Shown here in pieces: positions 25,984 through 33,381 of a stretch of 64,000 nt of DNA (its first letter is position 1; every line of letters begins with the position of its first letter). Location of the stretch: assembly GCF_022399565.1 (NCBI RefSeq), contig NZ_JAJTUT010000001.1, positions 310,001 to 374,000 of the forward strand, written 5' to 3'. The notes beneath the pieces are model-generated. The model saw nothing but the letters and a program-made list of their open reading frames with translations, made no database searches and had not been told where the DNA came from. Source of the stretch: Flavobacterium algicola (lineage in GTDB: Bacteria; Bacteroidota; Bacteroidia; Flavobacteriales; Flavobacteriaceae). The position numbers were made by a program, and so were the translations under genes.

Positions 25984-27681
25984 TTATTTTTGACTTCTAA
26001 AAAAATGAGTTTCAAAGGTAGTCGAATTCCCAACGTTATCAACAACTACCACCTTTAATTCGTTTGCCCCTTCTGCTACAATTCCTTCACTGAAATTATG
26101 TGTTATTGTTCTAGTTTTATAATCATATTCAAACAAAGCCCAAACACCATTAAGGTAACCATTGTATGATTTAATTCCAGAACCTGAATCACTAATTGTT
26201 AAATCTAATGATTTTTGAGAACTTATCCATTTGCCTTCGATTGACCTTCCTAATGAAATAGTAGGATTTGAAGTATCTCTTGCCAACGTATATCTGCCCA
26301 GCGATTTTACTTTTGCAGTATAAATATTTCCTTTCTTAGTAGTATAGTTAAAACCTAACCTTCCTCTCGAATCAACATCTGCAATATACACCTGCTCCTT
26401 TTCCGCATCGGTATATTTGTCGTCTTCAACTACAACTGTAAAACTTGAATGCACAGGTGTCATCTCGTCATGTAAATACAAATTATCTCCACGAACATCA
26501 AAATTCATATTGAAATTATCATAAAAGGTTCCCGGGGGAAATGTAACAGTCCAGTTGTCTTTCGTAAATATGTTTTCACGTTTTACTTTAACAAAATAAT
26601 TTCCTTCTACCACTTCTTTTTCGATCACAGCATTAACCATATCATAACTAATAGGTACAGTGATTGTGGTCGTATTTCCAAAAAAATCAGCAACATCAAT
26701 TTTGTAAACATTGGATAAATTAGGTTTTACATCTACTACACCATTATCACTATCTGCAGTGATTATGCTGAGGGGAAATGGAGTTGTCATGAATAATTTT
26801 TGTACACGTTGTCCCGTCTTTCTGTATTTGGGATAATCAATCAATGCATTGATGTATCGCATTTCGTCAAAAGAATACGTATCCATTTGAAATCCAAAAC
26901 TTGGTTTTCCATTTAGGTATGATTGAATTTTATAAACACCATTCTTACTATAGGATGCGGCATCGTAATCTTCGGCTGTAACTCCAAAACCAATTTTACC
27001 ATTAGCAACTACTTTATTAGCCAGATAAGAACCGTCTTTTTGTAAAGATAAATTAAGTAATAGCGGCCTTTTCGAATTATTAACTGTTGTATTATCATCA
27101 ATTGGATATACATATAAAGCGGCAACAGTTGGTTTACGAGTATCATTCAAAACAGAATCGTAACCAAATAATAATGGATTAATAATTTTCTCCGTCTTAG
27201 TATCTCTAAATTCAAAATGCAAATGAGGCCCCTGAGACGAGCCCGTATTTCCGGTTAAAGCTATCAAGTCACCTTTTGTTACAGGCAACACATCTGATTT
27301 TAAAAAAAGTTCAATTTCAAAAGAATTTTCTTTGTACTGTGTTTTTCTAATATAATCTGCTATTGGGCCCTTTGCTTGTTGCAAATGGCAATAAACAGAA
27401 GTATAACCGTTGGGATGATCGATATAGATAGCGCTTCCATTTCCATAAGGAGAAATTTTTATTCTAGAAACAAAACCATCTGCAACTGAGTGTACTTCTA
27501 CCCCTTCTCTACCCTTCGTCTTTATATCAAACCCCGCATGGAAGTGATTGGGACGTAGCTCTGCAAAATTTCCGGACAGATAAATAGGGATATCGACGGG
27601 TAGTCCGAAATAGTTTTTGGGATATTCAGTTTGAGCAATTAAAATAGTGGAAAACAGGAGTAATAAATTATAAAATCTCAT
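25984..27681 (-). CDS. M23 family metallopeptidase (LytM domain)
   Basis: A 565-residue exported protein with a signal peptide (MRFYNLLLLFSTILIAQ). The LytM/M23 domain is near the N-terminus: PNHFHAGFDIKTKG (zinc ligands in HAGFDI) and, later, SSQGPHLHFEFRD (H-x-H). Both halves of the zinc site, H-x(3)-D and H-x-H, are present, so it may be an active endopeptidase on peptidoglycan cross-links. The remaining 400 residues are beta-rich and unclassified. The TonB-receptor gene follows 11 nt downstream. Confidence 0.88.
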   Translation of the reverse strand: MRFYNLLLLFSTILIAQTEYPKNYFGLPVDIPIYLSGNFAELRPNHFHAGFDIKTKGREGVEVHSVADGFVSRIKISPYGNGSAIYIDHPNGYTSVYCHLQQAKGPIADYIRKTQYKENSFEIELFLKSDVLPVTKGDLIALTGNTGSSQGPHLHFEFRDTKTEKIINPLLFGYDSVLNDTRKPTVAALYVYPIDDNTTVNNSKRPLLLNLSLQKDGSYLANKVVANGKIGFGVTAEDYDAASYSKNGVYKIQSYLNGKPSFGFQMDTYSFDEMRYINALIDYPKYRKTGQRVQKLFMTTPFPLSIITADSDNGVVDVKPNLSNVYKIDVADFFGNTTTITVPISYDMVNAVIEKEVVEGNYFVKVKRENIFTKDNWTVTFPPGTFYDNFNMNFDVRGDNLYLHDEMTPVHSSFTVVVEDDKYTDAEKEQVYIADVDSRGRLGFNYTTKKGNIYTAKVKSLGRYTLARDTSNPTISLGRSIEGKWISSQKSLDLTISDSGSGIKSYNGYLNGVWALFEYDYKTRTITHNFSEGIVAEGANELKVVVVDNVGNSTTFETHFFRSQK

Positions 27682-27802
27682 TCTTTACATTTTTGCTAAG
27701 ATAAAAAAAGTAATTCGGATTGCTAAATAAAAAAAAACATAAATCGTAACCAATTACATTACAACAATTTGCCTTTTTTACAATAAAAAAACCAATAAAA
27801 TA

Positions 27803-27832
27803 TTGTAATAATAAAAACTAATACTAAATTTG
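27803..27832 (+). promoter_or_regulatory. promoter for the coiled-coil/zapA unit
   Basis: TTG (27803-27805), 19 nt, TAAATTTG (27825-27832): a near-perfect Bacteroidota promoter, 30 nt before the ATG at 27862. Confidence 0.65.
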
Positions 27833-27861
27833 TAATATTAAGTAATGAATTAGGAAATAGA

Positions 27862-28152
27862 ATGAGTGTAATTGCAGCAATAATTGATACTCTTGAAAAT
27901 AAAGTTGAAAAACTGATTCTAAAAATAAAAAATTTAGAAAAAAACACTCAAGAATTACATATCCAATTGACAAAGTCTGCACAAACCATTCAAACTCAGA
28001 ATACTGAGATTGAAGCGTTAAAAGCGCAAAATGAAACACTCAGGATGGCAAACTCATTACTGGGCAGCGATGAAAACAAAAGAGATACAAAGCTTAAAAT
28101 AAATTCATTAATTCGCGAAATTGATTATTGCATAGCGCAGCTAGCAGACTAA
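27862..28152 (+). CDS. short coiled-coil protein upstream of ZapA
   Basis: A 96-residue protein, mostly a single coiled coil: about residues 8-75 show heptad-like spacing of hydrophobics (DTLENKVEKLILKIKNLEKNTQELH... and IQTQNTEIEALKAQNETLRMA). Short coiled coils in this spot suggest a ZapB-like partner for division, but homology to ZapB cannot be claimed from the sequence. It ends 5 nt before the zapA start and shares its promoter. Confidence 0.65.
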   Translation: MSVIAAIIDTLENKVEKLILKIKNLEKNTQELHIQLTKSAQTIQTQNTEIEALKAQNETLRMANSLLGSDENKRDTKLKINSLIREIDYCIAQLAD

Positions 28153-28157
28153 TAAAT

Positions 28158-28502
28158 ATGGACGAAAAGCTTAAAATAAAAATATCGATTGCAGACAGAG
28201 TCTATCCATTAACGGTAGAGTTCTCTCAAGAAGAAGGACTTAGAAGTGCTTCAAAAAAAATTGATACAATGATTAAGCAGTTTGAAGAAAATTATGCTGT
28301 TCGCGATAAGCAAGATGTATTAGCCATGTGCGCTTTACAATTTGCTTCTCAAGTCGAACAGAAACAAATTGACAATGCTATCAACGGAGACGAAACCATG
28401 GATAGATTAAATAAAATCAATGCGTTACTAGACGAATATCTCGATAAAAACACGTTCTTTACATTAACTAAGATACTGCCTACATTAGTTCACAATTGGT
28501 AA
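28158..28502 (+). CDS. zapA: cell division protein ZapA
   Basis: A 114-residue protein starting MDEKLKIKISIADRVYPL at the ATG at 28158; the longer reading from 28128 would overlap the previous gene. The N-terminal beta-structure (IKISIADRVYPLTVEFSQEEGLRSASKKIDTMIKQFEENY) followed by helices with DKQDVLAMCALQFASQ is the ZapA pattern. ZapA crosslinks FtsZ filaments at the division ring. It is followed by the probable 6S RNA and then by rny, an order seen in other Bacteroidota. Confidence 0.88.
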   Translation: MDEKLKIKISIADRVYPLTVEFSQEEGLRSASKKIDTMIKQFEENYAVRDKQDVLAMCALQFASQVEQKQIDNAINGDETMDRLNKINALLDEYLDKNTFFTLTKILPTLVHNW

Positions 28503-28510
28503 ACTCAACA

Positions 28511-28640
28511 CTAACAAATTAGAATGAGCAAGTCATCGCTACTAGAGTACGTCCCGATTCGTCAGGAAAACTTGAACAGTGAGTTAGCTCAAAACTTGTC
28601 ATACTCGAGTTTATACAAGCAATTAATGTAGGCTTTTTTT
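28511..28640 (+). ncRNA. ssrS: probable 6S RNA (6S-Flavo type)
   Basis: There is no ORF between zapA and rny, but the 160-nt gap folds. The closing stem is CTAACAAATT (28511-28520) with AATTAATGTAG (28621-28631), with small bulges. Inside is a large asymmetric bubble, about 20 nt on the 5' side and 10 nt on the 3' side. Then a 9-bp stem ACTAGAGTA (28541-28549) / TACTCGAGT (28602-28610) has one A-G mismatch, and a small hairpin GAG-TTAG-CTC lies in the tip. A T-run follows (28633-28640). A long rod with a central bubble next to zapA is the known 6S RNA layout. Sequence-level confirmation needs a covariance model. Confidence 0.55.
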
Positions 28641-28662
28641 TATATATAAATTTTAAACAAAC

Positions 28663-30225
28663 ATGGACATAGTAACAATCGTCATCTCAGGGATTATAGG
28701 TATTGCAATAGGTTTTAGCATAGCCAAATTGATAGAAAAAAGCAACATCTCTAATCTAATCAAAAACGCTAAAAAAGAAGCTTCTTCGATACTAAAAGAC
28801 GCTAATTTAGAGGCTGAAAATATAAAGAAAGATAAAATACTTCAAGCAAAAGAGAAGTTTATCGAATTAAAATCAGAACACGAACAGGTTATTTTATCGA
28901 GAGATAAAAAAGTAGCTGAAGTAGAAAAAAGAACGAGAGATAAAGAATCTCAAATCTCAAATGAATTATCAAAAGCTAAAAAAATCAACGATGATTTTGA
29001 AAGCAAAACAACAGAATTAAGTTCAAAAATTGAAATCTTAGAGAAAAAACAGGTTGAAGTTGAAAAACTACACAAAAGTCAACTACAACAACTAGAAGTA
29101 ATTTCAGGTTTGTCTGCCGATGATGCAAAAAACCAATTAGTAGAAGGCTTAAAAGCTGAAGCAAAATCAAAAGCAATGTCTCATATTCAAGACACTATTG
29201 AGGAAGCTAAATTAACTGCACAACAAGAAGCTAAGAAAATCATAATTAATACGATCCAAAGAGTTGGAACAGAAGAAGCAGTTGAAAATTGTGTATCTGT
29301 TTTCAACATTGAGTCTGACGATGTAAAAGGTAGAATTATTGGTCGTGAAGGTAGAAACATTCGCGCACTAGAAGCCGCTACAGGAGTTGAAATCATTGTT
29401 GATGATACACCTGAAGCGATTATTTTATCTTGTTTTGATCCAGTGCGTAGAGAAATTGCTCGATTGGCTCTTCACAAATTGGTTACAGATGGTCGTATTC
29501 ACCCGGCACGTATTGAAGAAGTAGTTGCGAAAACTGCGAAACAAATTGACGACGAAATTATCGAAGTTGGTAAACGTACCGTAATCGATCTTGGAATTCA
29601 CGGTTTACACCCAGAGTTAATTAAGGTAGTGGGACGTATGAAATACCGTTCTTCTTATGGTCAAAACTTACTACAACACTCTAGAGAAGTATCTAAACTT
29701 TGTGGTATTATGGCAGCGGAATTAGGTCTGAATGTTAAATTGGCCAAAAGAGCTGGTTTACTTCATGATATTGGTAAAGTGCCAGATGCAGAAAGTGATT
29801 TACCTCACGCTTTATTGGGAATGCAATGGGCTGAGAAATATGGTGAAAAAGAAGAGGTTTGTAATGCAATTGGAGCGCATCACGATGAGATCGAAATGAA
29901 ATCTTTGCTTTCTCCTATCATCCAAGTGTGTGATGCTATATCAGGCGCAAGACCAGGTGCGAGAAGACAAGTATTAGACTCTTACATCCAACGTTTAAAA
30001 GATCTTGAAGAAGTGGCTTACGGATTTAATGGTGTAAAAAATGCCTACGCTATTCAAGCCGGTAGAGAATTACGTGTTATTGTAGAAAGTGAAAAAGTAT
30101 CTGATGACAATGCAGCTACGTTATCTTTTGAGATTTCGCAAAAAATTCAGACAGAAATGACTTATCCTGGTCAAGTTAAAGTCACAGTTATTAGAGAAAC
30201 TAGAGCGGTAAATATCGCGAAGTAA
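28663..30225 (+). CDS. rny: ribonuclease Y
   Basis: A 520-residue membrane-anchored endoribonuclease that starts mRNA decay. Domain order is classic: an N-terminal helix ([24 protein letters not shown]), a long coiled coil (about 25-180), a KH domain with [19 protein letters not shown] (about 225-243), and an HD domain with the metal-binding [13 protein letters not shown] and [10 protein letters not shown] (about 338-373). All key residues are present. It follows zapA and the 6S candidate, and ends at a strong terminator. Confidence 0.97.
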   Translation: MDIVTIVISGIIGIAIGFSIAKLIEKSNISNLIKNAKKEASSILKDANLEAENIKKDKILQAKEKFIELKSEHEQVILSRDKKVAEVEKRTRDKESQISNELSKAKKINDDFESKTTELSSKIEILEKKQVEVEKLHKSQLQQLEVISGLSADDAKNQLVEGLKAEAKSKAMSHIQDTIEEAKLTAQQEAKKIIINTIQRVGTEEAVENCVSVFNIESDDVKGRIIGREGRNIRALEAATGVEIIVDDTPEAIILSCFDPVRREIARLALHKLVTDGRIHPARIEEVVAKTAKQIDDEIIEVGKRTVIDLGIHGLHPELIKVVGRMKYRSSYGQNLLQHSREVSKLCGIMAAELGLNVKLAKRAGLLHDIGKVPDAESDLPHALLGMQWAEKYGEKEEVCNAIGAHHDEIEMKSLLSPIIQVCDAISGARPGARRQVLDSYIQRLKDLEEVAYGFNGVKNAYAIQAGRELRVIVESEKVSDDNAATLSFEISQKIQTEMTYPGQVKVTVIRETRAVNIAK

Positions 30226-30267
30226 TCGATACGGTTAAATATAACTACCAACAATAAAAGTATCAAA

Positions 30268-30303
30268 CACCTGCTAAATCTATATTTAGCAGGTGTTTTT
30301 TTA
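30268..30303 (+). terminator. terminator after rny
   Basis: CACCTGCTAAA / TTTAGCAGGTG with a 6-nt loop, followed by eight T. Confidence 0.9.
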
Positions 30304-30336
30304 TGGGATAAAAGGCAGTATAACTTTCAGTTTTAA

Positions 30337-31239
30337 CTATTCTTTTTTTCTAGGATGATAGGTATTCATAACCTCAGCCAAGAAGCTCCTATCCAAGTGC
30401 AGATAAACCTCTGTAGTTGTAATTGATTCATGACCAAGCATTAATTGAATAGACCGTAGATCAGCACCATTTTCTAATAAATGAGTTGCAAAAGAATGTC
30501 GGAATGTGTGTGGACTAATTTTTTTACGAAGTCCGACCTGGGTTGCTAGGTTTTTTATAATTGTAAAGATCATTGCTCGAGTTAACTGCCCTCCTCTTCT
30601 ATTTAAAAACAAAGTATCCTCAAAACCTTTTTTAATCGTGATATGAGATCGAATAGCATCTCTATATATCTGGATGTATTTCTGTGCTAATTCTCCAATT
30701 GGAACGAATCGTTGCTTATTCCCTTTTCCCGTCACTTTAATAAAGCCTTCATCAAAAAACAAGTCAGAGATTTTGAGAGAGACCAATTCAGAAACACGCA
30801 AACCACAGCCGTACAATACCTCTAACATAGCACGATTGCGCTCGCCTTCATTAGTGCTTAAATCAATAGCCGCAATCAATGCGTCAATCTCTTCGATAGC
30901 CAACGTGTCCGGAAGTTTTCGACCCGTCTTGGGGCTTTCAATTAATTCTAAAGGATTATCTGTGCGGTAATCTTCAAATATCAGGTAACTAAAAAAACTC
31001 TTAAGTCCCGAAATAATTCGTGCTTGTGAACGCGCATTTACTTGTGTAGCTACGTCATATACAAATTGCTGAAGAGTTTCTTCTTTGATTTTTATAGGAG
31101 AAACTACAATACCGTTTGCCTGCAAAAATTGACACAAACGTTCGATATCAAAAGAGTAATTAGCTACAGTGTTTTTTGACAAACCTCGTTCTATCTTGAG
31201 ATACGATTGATAGTTTTTAATATAAGAAGTCCAATCCAT
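30337..31239 (-). CDS. xerD: site-specific tyrosine recombinase XerD
   Basis: A 300-residue recombinase starting MDWTSYIKNYQSYLKIERG; a start six codons earlier is possible. Arg of the first box is in YGCGLRVSELVSL, the second box is HTFRHSFATHLLENGADLRSIQLMLGHESITTTEVY, with H-x-x-R, the second His, and the nucleophile Tyr in TTEVYLHLD. Length and the N-terminal core-binding domain fit chromosomal XerD, which with XerC resolves chromosome dimers at dif. No integrase-like arm-binding domain is present, so it is housekeeping rather than mobile. aroQ, often next to xerD in this group, is 5.5 kb away here. Confidence 0.9.
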   Translation of the reverse strand: MDWTSYIKNYQSYLKIERGLSKNTVANYSFDIERLCQFLQANGIVVSPIKIKEETLQQFVYDVATQVNARSQARIISGLKSFFSYLIFEDYRTDNPLELIESPKTGRKLPDTLAIEEIDALIAAIDLSTNEGERNRAMLEVLYGCGLRVSELVSLKISDLFFDEGFIKVTGKGNKQRFVPIGELAQKYIQIYRDAIRSHITIKKGFEDTLFLNRRGGQLTRAMIFTIIKNLATQVGLRKKISPHTFRHSFATHLLENGADLRSIQLMLGHESITTTEVYLHLDRSFLAEVMNTYHPRKKE

Positions 31240-31270
31240 CTTGCAAATAAACAACATTTTTAGTCATAAA

Positions 31271-31295
31271 AAAACCTCTCCAATGGAGAGGTTTT
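31271..31295 (-). terminator. terminator between OM-barrel gene and xerD
   Basis: AAAACCTCTCC / GGAGAGGTTTT around a 3-nt loop. Read on the minus strand it continues into a run of seven T, so it ends the barrel gene transcript. xerD must then have its own promoter or depend on read-through. Confidence 0.8.
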
Positions 31296-31316
31296 GTATT
31301 TCAAAGTGGTTTTTTG

Positions 31317-31943
31317 CTAGAAAACGTATCCTACACCAAAACTACCTGAAGCGAAAGGATTAGCAACGTTTCCGTTTAAATCAAAGCCAAAGCTTGATAC
31401 ACTTTTAGCTCCTGGAGCATCTACTTTTGCAGTACTATAGCTCAATATATTTCTCAAAGCAAAATTTAAAACTACGCGCTGTGTAACGAAATAGTTCAAA
31501 CCTAGACCGACACCTGCTGAAACGCCATTTGCTTTCACCTCAGCAGCTCCTATTCCTGCTTTAGAACTTCCGAAATCAACACCTGCATCTGCATACGTTT
31601 TAAATCTTTGTCCTAAATCTAAGAAATAGTAACGACCAAAAACACCCGCAGAAAAGTCAGTTCCTTTAGAAGTATCAACGCCAGCTGTTTCAGTTGTACT
31701 AGAACCAACACCAACTTGAGCTCCTACAGCGAACTTGTCTGTTAAAAAATAAGCCGCTTTTGGTGAGAAAATAAAAGAATTTGTCTTTACATCAGTATTG
31801 TTATTGTTTGTAGAGTTGAAACCTAAATTACCTTCAACCAAAACGTTTCCTTCTGTAAAACCATACTCTTTTGCACTACTGTCTTGTGCATTCGCGAACG
31901 TAATTGCCAATAATGCAATTGCAGATAAAATTACTTTTTTCAT
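31317..31943 (-). CDS. outer-membrane beta-barrel protein
   Basis: A 208-residue exported protein. The start MKKVILSAIALLAITFANAQD, at ATG 31943, gives a proper signal peptide cleaved after ANA; the longer reading from 31985 would mask it. The mature part alternates short beta-strands with Gly/Asn turns (EGNLGFNSTNNNN, FSPKAAYFLTDKFAVGAQVGVG, FAGVFGRYYFL-like, GVSAGVGLGLNYFVTQRVVLNFALRN) and ends in SFGVGYVF with terminal Phe, the signal recognised by the BAM machinery. It is predicted to be an 8-strand porin-like barrel of the PF13505/PF13568 type. Function unknown. Confidence 0.85.
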   Translation of the reverse strand: MKKVILSAIALLAITFANAQDSSAKEYGFTEGNVLVEGNLGFNSTNNNNTDVKTNSFIFSPKAAYFLTDKFAVGAQVGVGSSTTETAGVDTSKGTDFSAGVFGRYYFLDLGQRFKTYADAGVDFGSSKAGIGAAEVKANGVSAGVGLGLNYFVTQRVVLNFALRNILSYSTAKVDAPGAKSVSSFGFDLNGNVANPFASGSFGVGYVF

Positions 31944-32326
31944 GTTATTATTTGTTTTTTTTCCCAAATTTAGATAATTAAACAAAGGTAAAAGACTACA
32001 TTTTTTTTATTAAACACTTATTTAACATTAGGAAAATTACCTCACATTACTAAGTTATTTAAAATCAATAATTTCATTCAAAAACTTAAAAAAACCTTAA
32101 CAAAATGATAACACAAAATATATACTTCAAAAATACACGTTACTGACTCTGTAATTCATAATCGGAATAGTAATATAATAAGAATATGACATAATTTGTA
32201 TCTTCAGCAATTACATAACTTTTTTCCTTTCTTGTCTATAGTTCATATTGACACATAGTACCATTACTTTTGTCGTTATGAGTGTATAGTGAATATATAG
32301 AAATTTTATTAATAAATGGCATAAAA
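31944..32326. other. intergenic region with weak promoter candidates
   Basis: AT-rich and without an ORF. On the minus strand TAAATTTG (31972-31965) and TACCTTTG (31990-31983) both fit TAnnTTTG and could serve the barrel gene at 31943. Neither has an obvious -33 TTG. Nothing else stands out up to the hairpin at 32327. Confidence 0.4.
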
Positions 32327-32351
32327 AAAACCTCTCGTAACGAGAGGTTTT
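32327..32351 (-). terminator. terminator after OmpA-family operon
   Basis: AAAACCTCTCG / CGAGAGGTTTT with a 3-nt TAA loop; poly-T on the minus strand. Its stem is close to the one at 31271-31295. Confidence 0.85.
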
Positions 32352-32378
32352 ACTTTAATTGTAGACGTATTTTGAAAG

Positions 32379-33377
32379 CTATTGTAAAATGATAGACATG
32401 TCTACACGTCTAGCATGCTGTGCTGATGAGCTTTTGTCTTCTCCTTTAAAAGAAGATAAAATTCTTGCAGCATCAATCCTATTGTTTACAAAAGCATTTT
32501 TAACTGCATCTGCTCTTCGCATAGAAAGTTGTTTGTTGTAAGCCGAATTTCCAACTGGGCTAGCCCAACCTTCTAACATAATGTTTGCCTCTGGATATTC
32601 GATCAAGATTTGAGTTAAATCTTGAATATATTTAAGGTACTCATCATTTAAAGTTTCTGAATTATTATCGAAATAAACTTGCTGCTTCAAATAAGTTTTA
32701 TTGCTATTTGACGCGGCACCCACTGGAGCTTTATTTTCAGAAGCTTTAATTTTAGCTTGCAAATCATCCATTTGTCTCTTTACTTTTGACAATTGATTTT
32801 TCATTGCAGCTAAGCTATCATTAGCCATTCCATTTCCATTAAAATTACTTACTAATGGTTTAGCATTTCTCAAAGAGTCAATCTTTGCTTCTAATTCTTT
32901 TATCTTAGAATTATTACCTGGCACTATGGTCTGTGTACCCACAGTACCCTGAGTATAAGCAGGACTAGCACTAGATCCGCTAGGCAATACGAATGTTGAA
33001 TTATTTCTACCTGCTCCTAGTGAGCTGTTGTTACCATAAGTAAGATTATCAATTCTTTGATTTAGATAATTTAATTCTCTTAACAACTGCTGGTTTGAAA
33101 TAGAATTATTACTATAAGTATCAACTTGATTGGCTTGTTGGTATTTTAACCTTAAATCTGCCAAATCTTGCTTAACTTGTCTACTTTCTCTTTCTTGCAA
33201 TTGAGTTCGTCTCGCCTCAGCAACCGTACTCAAAAATGAGTTCAGTTCTGCTTTTGTCATAACAATGGTACTTTTTTCTGAAGTCTCTTCGCTTTGCGCT
33301 AGAAGACTACCTGAAAATAAGATGCACATGCATGGTACCAGTATTTTCATTTTTACTACTATGCTTGATTTCATCAT
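32379..33377 (-). CDS. OmpA-domain envelope protein with coiled coil
   Basis: A 332-residue exported protein. Signal peptide about 1-28 (ending SGSLLAQ). The middle has coiled-coil segments (KIKELEAKIDSLRNAK and LAAMKNQLSKVKRQMDDLQAKIKASEN). The C-terminal 100 residues form an OmpA-like domain: QQVYFDNNSETLNDEYLKYIQDLTQIL, then ANIMLEGWASPVGNSAYNKQLSMRRADAVKNAFV and HARRVDMSI. The usual Asp of the peptidoglycan (DAP)-binding pair may be in the SPVGNSAYN region; I cannot place it firmly. It lies 4 nt after the barrel gene at 33382-35679, so the two are cotranscribed. Confidence 0.85.
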   Translation of the reverse strand: MMKSSIVVKMKILVPCMCILFSGSLLAQSEETSEKSTIVMTKAELNSFLSTVAEARRTQLQERESRQVKQDLADLRLKYQQANQVDTYSNNSISNQQLLRELNYLNQRIDNLTYGNNSSLGAGRNNSTFVLPSGSSASPAYTQGTVGTQTIVPGNNSKIKELEAKIDSLRNAKPLVSNFNGNGMANDSLAAMKNQLSKVKRQMDDLQAKIKASENKAPVGAASNSNKTYLKQQVYFDNNSETLNDEYLKYIQDLTQILIEYPEANIMLEGWASPVGNSAYNKQLSMRRADAVKNAFVNNRIDAARILSSFKGEDKSSSAQHARRVDMSIILQ

Positions 33378-33381
33378 CTTA

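Noticed and set aside
30337-31239. Mobile-element integrase
   Set aside because: Length, lack of an arm-binding domain and core-genome surroundings fit housekeeping XerD.
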